NCBI RefSeq assembly: GCF_006438925.1
Contig: NZ_RCZA01000009.1
Span: 186,300-250,299 of the forward strand
DNA: 64,000 nt
From: Pseudomonas mandelii
Lineage (GTDB): Bacteria; Pseudomonadota; Gammaproteobacteria; Pseudomonadales; Pseudomonadaceae
Direction of reading: 5' to 3'
A program made the position numbers and the translations under genes. Below are positions 43,406 to 52,366 of the stretch, in pieces; within the stretch, counting starts at the first letter, position 1; each line of letters begins with the position of its first letter. The notes under the pieces were generated by a model. It did not search any database. It worked only from the letters and a program-made list of their open reading frames with translations, and was not told the DNA's origin.

Positions 43406-43900
43406 TCACTCAATATCTATATTCAAAATCTCAATCACCAAATCCCCCACCGGCCGCTTCCAGACCACCTCATCTCCGACCTGCGCGCCCAACAGTGCCC
43501 GACCCAATGGCGAACCCCAGTTGATCAAACCAGTGGCGGCGTCCGCCTGATCCTCGCCCACCAACTGCACGCACTGTTCATTGCCCTGTTCATCGGCGAA
43601 CGTCACCGAGCCGCCAATCTGTACCTTGTCGGTCGAGGAGGCCGGGACGACTAACTGGGCGCTTTGCAGTCGCTGATTGAAATACCGCCAGTCACGCTCA
43701 AGGTCGGCCTGGCGCTGTTTGTCAGCCAGTTCACCTTTTGCACTTTGTTCATTGAGCAGGTTTTGCACCTCGGCGAGTTTCGCTTGAAGCTGGGCGAGAC
43801 CGGCCGGCGTGACGTAATTGGGCTGCGCACTGACTTGCCGTTCGACGGGCTGATCGGCTTGCGCGGCGGCGTTATCTTCATTGACGAAGGCACGACTCAT
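43406..43900 (-). CDS. GreA/GreB-family transcript cleavage factor relative
   Basis: 164 residues. An N-terminal coiled coil (about 30-85, YVTPAGLAQLQAKLAEVQNLL) is followed by the Gre C-terminal FKBP-like domain (INWGSPLGRALLGAQVGDEVVWKRPVGDLVIEIL). Gre factors enter the RNA polymerase secondary channel and place two acidic tip residues (GDxxEN) at the active site. Here the matching segment is ADLERDWRY (65-73): the first acid is kept as Asp66, but the second position is Arg69. It may therefore bind polymerase without normal cleavage activity. The ribosome site GGGAG supports the start. Confidence 0.82.
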   Translation of the reverse strand: MSRAFVNEDNAAAQADQPVERQVSAQPNYVTPAGLAQLQAKLAEVQNLLNEQSAKGELADKQRQADLERDWRYFNQRLQSAQLVVPASSTDKVQIGGSVTFADEQGNEQCVQLVGEDQADAATGLINWGSPLGRALLGAQVGDEVVWKRPVGDLVIEILNIDIE

Positions 43901-43970
43901 GGTTTTCTCCCGTTATAGGGTTTGGGCCATGGTCGCAGGCTTTTAGTTTCGACAGATATCTGTCAGCGAC

Positions 43971-44327
43971 TTATTGCGAGCGAAAAGCACGAGCGGCGTC
44001 CTGGTCCTTCTGCTGCTGCCAGGCTTTGTCCCGGTCGTCCCAATGGTGGCTGCGATAATCCTCACGGTCCTCGCTTTCGCGCATCGCCTGACACTGACGG
44101 AAGCCATCGCTCCAGCCCTCGGCGTACTGCTTGTCCTTGAGGTAACGCGCAACGTTTTTACGAAACTCTCCGGTGATTGCCCCCGCCGCTTGCCGGCCAC
44201 TGCTGCAACCGTCATCGAAGCCATCGGCGAATGCCGGTGGATAACCCTTGGCGATCAGATCCTCGTGGGTCGTCTGGCAACCCGCGATCAACATCAGCAA
44301 ACCCACCACACCCACGCAACGCCACAT
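43971..44327 (-). CDS. small lipoprotein of unknown function
   Basis: 118 residues. A lipobox LLMLIAGC gives Cys17 as the lipidation site. The mature part is short, with GYPPAFADGFDDGCSSGRQAAG, then a charged, His- and Gln-rich tail (YRSHHWDDRDKAWQQQKDQ). The sequence after the Cys lacks Asp at +2, so outer-membrane sorting is likely. I recognise no characterised domain. It is co-directional with the Gre-like gene 70 bases downstream. Confidence 0.75.
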   Translation of the reverse strand: MWRCVGVVGLLMLIAGCQTTHEDLIAKGYPPAFADGFDDGCSSGRQAAGAITGEFRKNVARYLKDKQYAEGWSDGFRQCQAMRESEDREDYRSHHWDDRDKAWQQQKDQDAARAFRSQ

Positions 44328-44431
44328 CTCAGACTCCCGACCGTCAACGGCCTATAGGAGAAGTCTAGGAGTGGATTCGTGAGGTGTTTGTGGAAGGTCT
44401 GTGAAAAATCTATTGATCACCACAAAACAAC

Positions 44432-44521
44432 TGTGGGAGCGAGCCTGCTCGCGAAAGCGGTGGATCAGCCAACGTTGATGTTGACTGACACTGCGCATTC
44501 GCGAGCAGGCTCGCTCCCACA
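44432..44521. repeat. REP inverted pair (90-base class)
   Basis: Inverted REP copies with inner AACGTTGATGTTGACTGACA, between the DUF4105 gene end and the lipoprotein gene start. Confidence 0.9.
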
Positions 44522-44543
44522 AGGGAATAGCGGAGCTTATGGG

Positions 44544-46397
44544 TTAGTAGTGATACCACTTCACCTCAAGCATCACTTCGTTCTCGGGTGAAGCCAGGTG
44601 GCTGAACTCTCGCTGGGCACTCAGGCGCAAACCCAGGTTGCGCGACAATTCCCACTGCTGATTCAGACTCACGCTACGGCGCACTTCGCCGTTGGTGAAA
44701 AAGTCGCCCTTGGCTTCCAGGCTGAGGTTGCCCAATGGGTTTTTCCACAGCAAACCGCTGTTGAAACCCGCCGCCGGGGCGATGAAGCCAGCAAAGTCGT
44801 TGTTGTGTTCAATGCGCACGGTGCCCAAAGCAAAGCCGAGCATGTCGTCGCCCAGTTGCCAGGTCCCGCCGCCACCGCCATTGACGTGGCTGACCAGGGT
44901 TTCGTCGTCATGCTTGCCCGGCACGCGCTCCAGGCCGCCGGTGACTTGCCACGACAGTGGCTGCAGCAATTCATTGCGCGGGGTCAGGGAGCGGATGGTC
45001 GCCAGGTCCAATTGCTGCAACTGCCAATGATTGCCTTCGTACTGGCGCAGCTTCATTTGCAAGATTTCGATTTGTGCGCCGAGGGGGAAGCTCTCGGCGT
45101 TGTCGTTGAGGTCGTGATAAGCCATACGCAAGCCATACTCGCCAAACGCCTTGTCGCCTCGAGTGCCGATACCGGCCTGCCAGGTGCGCGATTCATGGCC
45201 GTCCTCGGGCAGGCCGGGTTGCGGGATGTCCAGTTCCGGTGCCGGGTTCTGGTTGATCGCCCGCAGAAGTTCGAAACTGCGCTGCGCCCGTTGCGGATCA
45301 CGCTCCTGGCCGTTGGCGCGGTAGCGCTCCAGGCGATAGGCAGCGTCGATGATCAACGCCTGACGATCCTTGGGTTGAGCCTTGAACGCCGGCTCTTGCA
45401 GTTGCTTCTGGTCGGCGCTGACTTTCAGCACCCAATCCTGTTCCTCAGTGGTCAGCGGCTCGGCGCGGCTCAGCAGTTCACGTTCGCGAGACGGTCGGTA
45501 CTGAATGGATTCCACCAGTCCGGCTTCTTTCACCGCTTTGACGGTGTCCGTAGGAATCGCGGTCAGCGGGAATTGTTCGGTCAGTCGCAGGCTCGGGCGG
45601 GCCACTTGCAGCAGTTCCAGCAGACGATAAGAGCAGTTTTCGTCGAAGAAAAAATAATCGAACTGGATCTGTTTGAGCTCCCAGACGTGCTCGACCATGC
45701 GCTCGGTTTCCGCCTGGGTCAGATTGAGGCGGTACTCCCATAGATCGCGGTTCTCGAGGCTGCGGTATTCCGAGAGTTTTTCTTGATAGGGCACCAGCGC
45801 AAACAAACCGGGATAGCCGCCCATCAAGCCTTTCCAGGCATACAGGATGCTGTTGTCCGAGCCTTCGATGTACGCGCCGAAGTTGATCGCATAACTGAGC
45901 AGGGCGGTTTGATCGCTCTGCACATTGGCCTGGTCGATGCGCAGCAATGTATGGCCGAACATCGATGATGGACTGTTCAGATACGCTGCAGGGAAAATCA
46001 TCACCGCACTGTGGGGCGAAACATCCTTGAACCATTGCTTGAATTCAGTGCAGTCGAGCGTCGGCAGATCGGTCAGGTTGAGCTGTGCCTTGAGCCAGCG
46101 GGTGCGAGCCGGGTAGACGCATTGCGCATGTTTTTCACCAGCACTGGCCGGGGCGTACAGCGCTTGCACGGTCGCCGCCAGCTCGCGGTCAGGATGTTCA
46201 TTGCCGTCGGCGGCGAGGAAGAATTTCTTGTCGCTGACATAGCTGCGCCAGCCGCCGAGTTTGGCGGTTTCGTAGTGGCCCAGGGAAATCCAGAAGGGGT
46301 CATTGGCCAGTTGCTGCAAACGTTGATTGTCGATTTTGGGCGTGGCAGACAGCGGGGCGCAGACACAGAGCGCCAGCCAGGCAAGGCGTTTGAGCAT
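44544..46397 (-). CDS. DUF4105 protein: predicted outer-membrane permuted papain-like hydrolase
   Basis: 617 residues. A signal peptide (MLKRLAWLALCVCAPLSA) leads into the DUF4105 region (about 100-300). This has His149 in SSMFGHTLLRI followed by Cys255 in FFDENCSYRLLELL, the His-before-Cys order of circularly permuted NlpC/P60-type papain folds. The last third alternates polar and hydrophobic residues and ends in an aromatic (EVMLEVKWYHY), as outer-membrane beta-barrels do. I infer a periplasmic or surface cysteine hydrolase or acyltransferase on a barrel. The ATG at 46397 was chosen to start the signal peptide. The DUF3015 gene lies upstream. Confidence 0.75.
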   Translation of the reverse strand: MLKRLAWLALCVCAPLSATPKIDNQRLQQLANDPFWISLGHYETAKLGGWRSYVSDKKFFLAADGNEHPDRELAATVQALYAPASAGEKHAQCVYPARTRWLKAQLNLTDLPTLDCTEFKQWFKDVSPHSAVMIFPAAYLNSPSSMFGHTLLRIDQANVQSDQTALLSYAINFGAYIEGSDNSILYAWKGLMGGYPGLFALVPYQEKLSEYRSLENRDLWEYRLNLTQAETERMVEHVWELKQIQFDYFFFDENCSYRLLELLQVARPSLRLTEQFPLTAIPTDTVKAVKEAGLVESIQYRPSRERELLSRAEPLTTEEQDWVLKVSADQKQLQEPAFKAQPKDRQALIIDAAYRLERYRANGQERDPQRAQRSFELLRAINQNPAPELDIPQPGLPEDGHESRTWQAGIGTRGDKAFGEYGLRMAYHDLNDNAESFPLGAQIEILQMKLRQYEGNHWQLQQLDLATIRSLTPRNELLQPLSWQVTGGLERVPGKHDDETLVSHVNGGGGGTWQLGDDMLGFALGTVRIEHNNDFAGFIAPAAGFNSGLLWKNPLGNLSLEAKGDFFTNGEVRRSVSLNQQWELSRNLGLRLSAQREFSHLASPENEVMLEVKWYHY

Positions 46398-46460
46398 AGT
46401 GGGCAACTTAAGTCGAAAGAAACAAAGACCCAAAGGGGCAGGCCAAAAGGGCCAGGTTCA

Positions 46461-46492
46461 AAAAACAAAACCCGCTCCCCGAAAGGAGCGGG
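46461..46492 (-). terminator. terminator after the DUF3015 gene
   Basis: 8-bp stem CCCGCTCC/GGAGCGGG with an A-rich stretch on its left, giving a U-rich tail on the minus strand. It separates the DUF3015 transcript from the DUF4105 gene, though partial read-through is possible. Confidence 0.85.
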
Positions 46493-46502
46493 CGGGTCGA
46501 GC

Positions 46503-46991
46503 TTAAGCTTGAGTGGCGTACTTGGCCAGACGAGGATCGCTCTTCAGGACGGCCAGGGTGTTGGTATGCACGTCGTCAGCGGTCACGTCAGCCTTGCTGA
46601 AGATCTGCTGGAAGTGCTCATGAGTGACAGCGGCGAAATGCGCACGGTCTTCCGGCGCCACGCCCAGTACCACAGCGTAAGTGGTCAGCGCTTCGCCCTG
46701 ACCCTTGGCCATGTCTTCGGACAGCTCGTTCATCATGCCATTCATGGCAATCCAGGATTTGCCGCCATAGGTCAGCGACGCATTAGTCGCGCAACCGTTG
46801 GTACCGGAGGTCATACCGAACGTTGCGTTGCCGGAAGTGCCGTTGGTGGTGGATGCCAGGAAATGAGCCGGGGTGCCACGCTGACCTTCGAACAGCATGT
46901 TGCCCCAACCGCAATCCGGGCCGCCTGGCGCCTGAGCCATGGCGTTGATGGATACAGCGGTGAAGAGAGTACCGAGAAGAATCCGTTTCAT
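46503..46991 (-). CDS. DUF3015-family exported protein
   Basis: 162 residues. A signal peptide ends SINAMAQA. The mature part carries the DUF3015 pattern: PDCGWGNMLFEGQ, a Ser/Thr/Gly-rich stretch (STTNGTSGNATFGMTSGTNGC) and a C-terminal helical region. Two Cys (CGWG, NGC) probably form a disulfide. The function is unknown. It lies directly upstream of the DUF4105 gene on the same strand with a terminator between, an arrangement that suggests a functional partnership at the cell envelope. Confidence 0.88.
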   Translation of the reverse strand: MKRILLGTLFTAVSINAMAQAPGGPDCGWGNMLFEGQRGTPAHFLASTTNGTSGNATFGMTSGTNGCATNASLTYGGKSWIAMNGMMNELSEDMAKGQGEALTTYAVVLGVAPEDRAHFAAVTHEHFQQIFSKADVTADDVHTNTLAVLKSDPRLAKYATQA

Positions 46992-47267
46992 AGCTTTGTT
47001 CTCTTTATGTGCATACCAATGGACAAGGGGTCTGGCCCAATCCGGCGCCAGTGGGCCAGTTATTAATCCAGCCGCGCAGTTTGGAGTTTAGGCACGATCC
47101 CGGGGTTCCGTGATTTTTTGCAAAACATTCATTGAAAACATTGATTTGGCCCCGGCCCGCCTGGGGATGTCGCTTTGTCTATGCTTTGGCTAGAGGCGCG
47201 CCTTGCAAGTGAGGTATGGGCAGCGCCAGAATGCCGCTATCTGCCCCGCCTGATGTAAGGAAGCCCG

Positions 47268-49706
47268 ATGCCTGATCCTGTTGCTGCCAGCTTGCGTCTA
47301 GCGCCCGAAGCGCTGACCCGTCCGTTTTCCGCTGAACAGTTCAGCTTCTCTACCACCAATGATTTGGAGCCCTTCCGCGGTGTGCTTGGCCAGGAACGTG
47401 CGGTCGAAGCGCTGCAGTTCGGTGTGGCGATGCCACGCCCCGGTTACAACGTATTCGTCATGGGCGAGCCCGGCACCGGCCGGTTTTCGTTCGTCAAACG
47501 CTACCTGAAGGCCGAAGGCAAACGCCTGCAGACCCCGGCGGACTGGGTCTACGTCAACAATTTTGATGATCCTCGCGAGCCTCGTGCCCTGGAATTGCCG
47601 TCGGGTACCGCCGGCGCCTTTATCGATGACATCAACGGCTTGATCGACAACCTGCTGGCGACTTTTCCGGCCGTGTTCGAGCACCCGTCCTACCAGCAGA
47701 AGAAAAGCGCCATCGACCGCGCCTTCAACCAGCGTTACGACAAGGCGCTGGACGTGATCGAGCGCCTGGCGCTGGAGAAGGACGTTGCGCTGTACCGCGA
47801 CAGCACCAATATCGCCTTCACCCCGATGAGCGAAGGCAAAGCTGTGGACGAAGCCGAATTTGCCCAGTTGCCGGAAGCCGATCGCGAGCGTTTTCACGAC
47901 GACATTTCATGGCTGGAAGAGCGGCTGAACGAAGAACTCGCCAGCCTGCCGCAATGGAAGCGTGAGTCGAGCAATCTACTGCGCCAGCTCAACGAAGAAA
48001 CCATCACCCTGGCCTTGCAACCCTTGCTCGCGCCGCTGTCGGAAAAGTACGCGGAAAACGCCGGCGTTTGCGGTTACCTGCAAGCGATGCAGGTATATCT
48101 GCTCAAGACCGTGGTCGAGCAACTGGTGGACGACAGCAAGACGGACGCCATCGCCCGCAAGCTGCTGGAAGAGCAATACGCACCGAGCCTGGTGGTCGGT
48201 CATCCGTTCAGCGGCGGTGCGCCAGTGGTCTTTGAGCCGCACCCGACTTACGAAAACCTGTTCGGCCGCATCGAGTACACCACCGATCAGGGCGCGCTCT
48301 ACACCACGTATCGACAGTTGCGTCCGGGTGCGCTGCACCGCGCCAACGGCGGCTTCTTGATTCTTGAAGCAGAAAAAATGCTCAGCGAGCCGTTCGTGTG
48401 GGATGCGCTCAAACGCGCGCTGCAATCGCGCAAATTGAAAATGGAATCGCCGCTGGGCGAGATGGGCCGTTTCGCCACCGTGACCCTGACACCGCAACAC
48501 ATTCCGCTGCAGGTCAAAGTCGTCATCATTGGCGCCCGGCAGTTGTACTACACGCTGCAGGACCTCGATCCGGACTTCCAGGAGATGTTCCGTGTACTGG
48601 TGGACTTCGACGAAGACATCCCGATGGTCGACGAAAGCCTGGAGCAATTCGCCCAGTTGCTCAAGACCCGCACTTCCGAAGAAGGCATGGCGCCGCTGAC
48701 CGCCGATGCGGTGGCGCGTCTGGCGACTTACAGTGCTCGCCTGGCTGAGCACCAGGGGCGTTTGTCGGCGCGGATCGGTGATTTGTTCCAATTGGTCAGC
48801 GAGGCGGATTTCATTCGCCAACTGGCCAGTGACGAAATGACCGATGCCGGGCACATCGAACGTGCGCTCAAGGCCAAGGCCACGCGTACCGGGCGCGTCT
48901 CGGCGCGGATTCTCGATGACATGCTGGCCGGGATCATCCTGATCGACACGGATGGCGCGGCGGTGGGTAAATGCAACGGGCTGACAGTGCTGGAGGTCGG
49001 CGACTCGGCGTTCGGTGTACCGGCGCGGATTTCCGCCACGGTCTATCCGGGCGGTAGCGGCATCGTCGACATCGAGCGCGAGGTCAATCTTGGCCAGCCG
49101 ATTCACTCCAAAGGCGTGATGATTCTCACCGGGTATCTGGGCAGCCGATACGCCCAGGAATTCCCGCTGGCGATTTCCGCGAGTATCGCCCTGGAGCAGT
49201 CCTACGGTTACGTCGATGGTGATAGCGCATCGTTGGGCGAGGCTTGCACGCTGATTTCGGCGCTGTCGAAAACCCCGCTCAAGCAGTGTTTTGCGATCAC
49301 CGGCTCGATCAACCAGTTCGGTGAAGTACAGGCGGTGGGTGGGGTCAACGAGAAGATCGAAGGCTTCTTCCGACTCTGCGAAGCGCGCGGGCTGACCGGT
49401 GAGCAGGGAGCAATCATTCCCCACGCCAACGTTGCCACGCTGATGCTCGACGAGAAAGTGCTGACGGCGGTGCGCGCCGGGCAGTTCCACGTCTACGCCG
49501 TGCGCCAGGCTGATGAAGCCTTGAGCCTGTTGGTCGGCGAGCCGGCCGGTGCGCCGGACGCCGATGGCCAGTTCCCTGAAGGCAGCGTTAACGCGCGGGT
49601 GGTGGAACGCTTGCGGGTCATCGCAGAAATGATCAGCGAAGAGGACCTCAAGGACGCCGAGAAAGAGATGGCGCAGGAAGCCTTGTTGGAAACCAAGCCC
49701 GCCTGA
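47268..49706 (+). CDS. Lon-like ATP-dependent protease (AsrA/LonB type)
   Basis: 812 residues. An N-terminal AAA+ region has Walker A-like MGEPGTGRFSF at about 63-73, where the usual Lys is Arg. A long insertion with coiled coil (about 140-280) follows, then a C-terminal Lon proteolytic domain with catalytic Ser653 (GDSAS) and Lys696 (GGVNEK), spaced 43 apart as in Lon. The Walker B candidate is GGFLILEAEK. The C-terminus is acidic. It resembles P. aeruginosa AsrA, a heat- and aminoglycoside-stress protease; I do not give a symbol because the match is from memory. It is monocistronic and followed by a REP pair. Confidence 0.85.
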   Translation: MPDPVAASLRLAPEALTRPFSAEQFSFSTTNDLEPFRGVLGQERAVEALQFGVAMPRPGYNVFVMGEPGTGRFSFVKRYLKAEGKRLQTPADWVYVNNFDDPREPRALELPSGTAGAFIDDINGLIDNLLATFPAVFEHPSYQQKKSAIDRAFNQRYDKALDVIERLALEKDVALYRDSTNIAFTPMSEGKAVDEAEFAQLPEADRERFHDDISWLEERLNEELASLPQWKRESSNLLRQLNEETITLALQPLLAPLSEKYAENAGVCGYLQAMQVYLLKTVVEQLVDDSKTDAIARKLLEEQYAPSLVVGHPFSGGAPVVFEPHPTYENLFGRIEYTTDQGALYTTYRQLRPGALHRANGGFLILEAEKMLSEPFVWDALKRALQSRKLKMESPLGEMGRFATVTLTPQHIPLQVKVVIIGARQLYYTLQDLDPDFQEMFRVLVDFDEDIPMVDESLEQFAQLLKTRTSEEGMAPLTADAVARLATYSARLAEHQGRLSARIGDLFQLVSEADFIRQLASDEMTDAGHIERALKAKATRTGRVSARILDDMLAGIILIDTDGAAVGKCNGLTVLEVGDSAFGVPARISATVYPGGSGIVDIEREVNLGQPIHSKGVMILTGYLGSRYAQEFPLAISASIALEQSYGYVDGDSASLGEACTLISALSKTPLKQCFAITGSINQFGEVQAVGGVNEKIEGFFRLCEARGLTGEQGAIIPHANVATLMLDEKVLTAVRAGQFHVYAVRQADEALSLLVGEPAGAPDADGQFPEGSVNARVVERLRVIAEMISEEDLKDAEKEMAQEALLETKPA

Positions 49707-50030
49707 TACAGAAACAATTTGAGGATCAGATAGATCCACTGTGGGAGCGAGCCTGCTCGCGAAGAGGGAGTGCCAGTTGACGTCAATGTCGCCTGACACA
49801 CCGCTTTCGCGAGCAGGCTCGCTCCCACATTTGTATCCGGCGCACTCCGAAAAAGTGCCATCAGTCTGGCGTCAATATTCACACAATGACCATTCGGCGC
49901 CTTCTGGTCTCACTTGACGTGCTAGTCAGACTTTTCCTCTATTCTCAGGTCAAGGATATCGACAGTAATCACTGGATCGAGACAGCCCTCCCGTGGGGGC
50001 TGAATACCGGCTCTACCGAGGGTCGCCGCC
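49707..50030. other. 324-base spacer after the Lon-like gene
   Basis: No gene seen. The left part holds a REP pair (49740-49829). The right part, about 150 bases before the next ATG, contains a GC-rich small hairpin (GCCCTCCCGTGGGGGC, about 49985-50000) that could lie in the leader of the 113-residue protein gene. Confidence 0.6.
49740..49829. repeat. REP inverted pair (90-base class)
   Basis: Inverted REP copies with an inner dyad (CCAGTTGACGTCAATG...TGACACACCGC), just after the Lon-like gene. Confidence 0.9.
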
Positions 50031-50372
50031 ATGTCGCGCAACCTCTGCCTCACCCGTCAATGCCTGGGCCTTGTGACCCGTATCGAGTGTGCCATCCGCC
50101 CATTGGCGGGGGATACGGGCATGTGGACCTTGCTCTTCGCCGCCGGAATGGCCGGCGAACAACCTTCTGCCATCAAAGCCCAGGGCCCGTTTCATGGTCC
50201 CTTTGTGGCTGAGTCGATCCTCGACACCATCGTTGAAAGCCTCACCCTGCACGGGTATGAACTGGCCGATGATCCGCAAATCTGGTGCCTGCACCTGCAA
50301 GCTCAGCTGCGGGAAATCAATGGTGGCCGCTGCCGCAACCCTGGAGGTTTCGAGTTTCGGCCCGAGCACTGA
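50031..50372 (+). CDS. conserved small protein of unknown function
   Basis: 113 residues, no signal peptide or membrane segment. It opens MSRNLCLTRQCLGLVTRIEC and contains GMAGEQPSAIKAQGPFHGPF and HGYELADDPQIWCLHLQAQL. An overlapping frame (50089-50418) is also open but has poor codon use, and the protein chosen resembles a family I recall as conserved in Pseudomonas. The role is unknown. It converges with the large lipoprotein gene (stop to stop, 5 bases) and has a leader of about 150 bases. Confidence 0.7.
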   Translation: MSRNLCLTRQCLGLVTRIECAIRPLAGDTGMWTLLFAAGMAGEQPSAIKAQGPFHGPFVAESILDTIVESLTLHGYELADDPQIWCLHLQAQLREINGGRCRNPGGFEFRPEH

Positions 50373-50377
50373 ACAGG

Positions 50378-52207
50378 CTATTGAGCAAGGTTGGACGTGT
50401 CCGCCTTGTCGAGTTTGACCTCGAAGCCATATTGCACGGTGGAGAGATCGGTTCGTTGATAGGTTTCCAGGCGGGCAGGCTGCCCGTAGAAGTAATGCAC
50501 CCCCAATAATGCCGGGCCTTCTGCGCTCGCATCGTGGCTGACCGAAAGAATCTCCTTCAGATAATTGCCGCTATCGTCCTTGGCGAAGAAACGCCAGTCC
50601 TGGGCGGGAAACTGCTTCAGATCAACCACCAGCGTATTGCCTTTGAGCGCCAGGCCTTTGGGCAACTGGTGGGCGTCGATGGTTTTCTTTTCGACGGTGG
50701 CGAGAAACAGCGGCATGGAGCCCACCGCGAAAGCCGGGGTTTCCGGAAACAGGTTCAAGTCGTAGGTGATGATGCCGCGCAGGGAATCGACCTGATAAGC
50801 CTCTGGCGGCAATTCGATCGGCCCATCGCGTTTGCCGTTACCGTCCTCAGTAAAGAAACTGACCGGGCTGTCACCGGGGCTGAAGGAGGTGCCGAGCAGC
50901 TCATCATTGAAGCTTTTGGGGTGATCGAACTCGATACGCGCGGCGCTGGGGTCTTCGACCGACTGACTGATGCTGACGCTCTTTTTCAGTTGTTCCTCGC
51001 CAAGAGTGGCGCCCTTGAGCCAGGTCGGGGCCTGATCGTCGTACACCACCACCGGCGGCGTCAGTGGCTGGATGGTCTTTTGCGTGGTGTGTGGGTCGAA
51101 GCGAAGTACCGGCAGGTTCAGGTCCTTGCGGGTCACCGTGGCGGTTGAATAGTCCAGTACGCTGACCTCAAGAGCTTCGATCGGCCCGTTGAAGTACACC
51201 TTTGAATAATGGTGGCTCTGCTGCTTCTCAAAGGCGCGCTGCTCTTCATCGATCTGTTTCTCGAAGCTCTCGCTCCAGGCTTTCTGCTGTTGCATTTTCG
51301 CCAATTGCTTTTGATAGAAGGCTATTTGTGCAGAGGTTTCGTTGATCGAGCCTGAGCGCGCGAGAAATTGCCCGGTGCTGTCCTTGGCCTGGACGATCAG
51401 CGGGTTCACGGGTGTTTCGCTGACTTCGGGGGCCAGTGGTGCGCTGTTGTTGAATTCGATTTCGGCGTAGTTGTTGGCAAGGTTCAGCAGGGTGACGCTG
51501 AGGTTGTCGTTGGTGCGAGTCTGGCCAACGTCCTTTTTCGTCAGGTCGAAGCTGTAGAGTCGGCGCGGAGCGATCACTTCCACCTTGCCTTGCAGACTCA
51601 CCGGTTGTGGCTGGTTCTTTTTGTCCACGTCCAGGCCGTCGATGAATGGATAGGTCACCGTCAGGTCTTCGGGGTTGGTCAGGTTTGAGCTCGATGGGCT
51701 CAGTTGAATTCCAGGATCGGTTTCTGACCATTCCGGCTGAAACGGGATGACGCGTTTGTTGCTCAAGGTCACCGATTGCCATTCAAGATTATGGGGAAAG
51801 AGAAACGCGACTGGAATGTTGAAGCTGAAGGGGAACACCGGTTGCAGATCGGTCAGGTAGTCGGAACTGGAATCTTTGTGCAGCACGAACAAGCCGTTGA
51901 TGTACGTGTCGACCAAGGCCTGGGGCGTCGGATAGTGCTTTAGGACGGCGAGGGCGTCTTCGCCATATTCTGTTTCCACCGGTTTGCTGTCGAGCTTGAG
52001 TTGCGCACGCTCGAGCAACAACAGTGAGCCGCCGAGTTCAGCCACGGCATCCTTGAGTTTTGGGTCCTGAATCGCATCCAGAGACTTCTCGAACTGCGCC
52101 GTCTTTTCCTCGAGGCTGACCTGGCGCTTCTCATCGCTGGGTGAGCAGGCGCTCATCAGCAAAGCCAGGCAAATTCCGGCGCTCGTCAAAGGCAATCGCA
52201 CATCCAT
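50378..52207 (-). CDS. large lipoprotein of unknown function
   Basis: 609 residues. A signal peptide with lipobox LLMSAC places Cys near 21 as the lipid anchor, and the following Ser predicts the outer membrane. A coiled-coil-like region (about 25-65, KRQVSLEEKTAQFEKSLDAI) is followed by long beta-rich stretches with many Asp, Pro and Thr residues, and a second helical part with Lys/Gln (YQKQLAKMQQQKAWSESFEKQ, about 305-345). I recognise no known domain. The start at 52207 is chosen to begin the signal peptide. It converges with the 113-residue protein gene. Confidence 0.72.
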   Translation of the reverse strand: MDVRLPLTSAGICLALLMSACSPSDEKRQVSLEEKTAQFEKSLDAIQDPKLKDAVAELGGSLLLLERAQLKLDSKPVETEYGEDALAVLKHYPTPQALVDTYINGLFVLHKDSSSDYLTDLQPVFPFSFNIPVAFLFPHNLEWQSVTLSNKRVIPFQPEWSETDPGIQLSPSSSNLTNPEDLTVTYPFIDGLDVDKKNQPQPVSLQGKVEVIAPRRLYSFDLTKKDVGQTRTNDNLSVTLLNLANNYAEIEFNNSAPLAPEVSETPVNPLIVQAKDSTGQFLARSGSINETSAQIAFYQKQLAKMQQQKAWSESFEKQIDEEQRAFEKQQSHHYSKVYFNGPIEALEVSVLDYSTATVTRKDLNLPVLRFDPHTTQKTIQPLTPPVVVYDDQAPTWLKGATLGEEQLKKSVSISQSVEDPSAARIEFDHPKSFNDELLGTSFSPGDSPVSFFTEDGNGKRDGPIELPPEAYQVDSLRGIITYDLNLFPETPAFAVGSMPLFLATVEKKTIDAHQLPKGLALKGNTLVVDLKQFPAQDWRFFAKDDSGNYLKEILSVSHDASAEGPALLGVHYFYGQPARLETYQRTDLSTVQYGFEVKLDKADTSNLAQ

Positions 52208-52366
52208 TTCCCGTCTTCCTGTCCGATGTCGCTGAGCTGTCAATGCTTTGGACACTAGCAGAAAAACCTTGTCACACACGCGCAGGTTGCGGATTTCCCA
52301 ATGGTTTCTGGGTGTAACGGGCGGCTGTTATACTCGCGGCCATTTCCAGGCCTTGTGTGAGATTTA

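Noticed and set aside
50089..50418. Overlapping open frame of 109 residues on the plus strand
   Set aside because: It overlaps the 113-residue frame starting at 50031, has atypical composition, and runs into the convergent lipoprotein gene; treated as a shadow.
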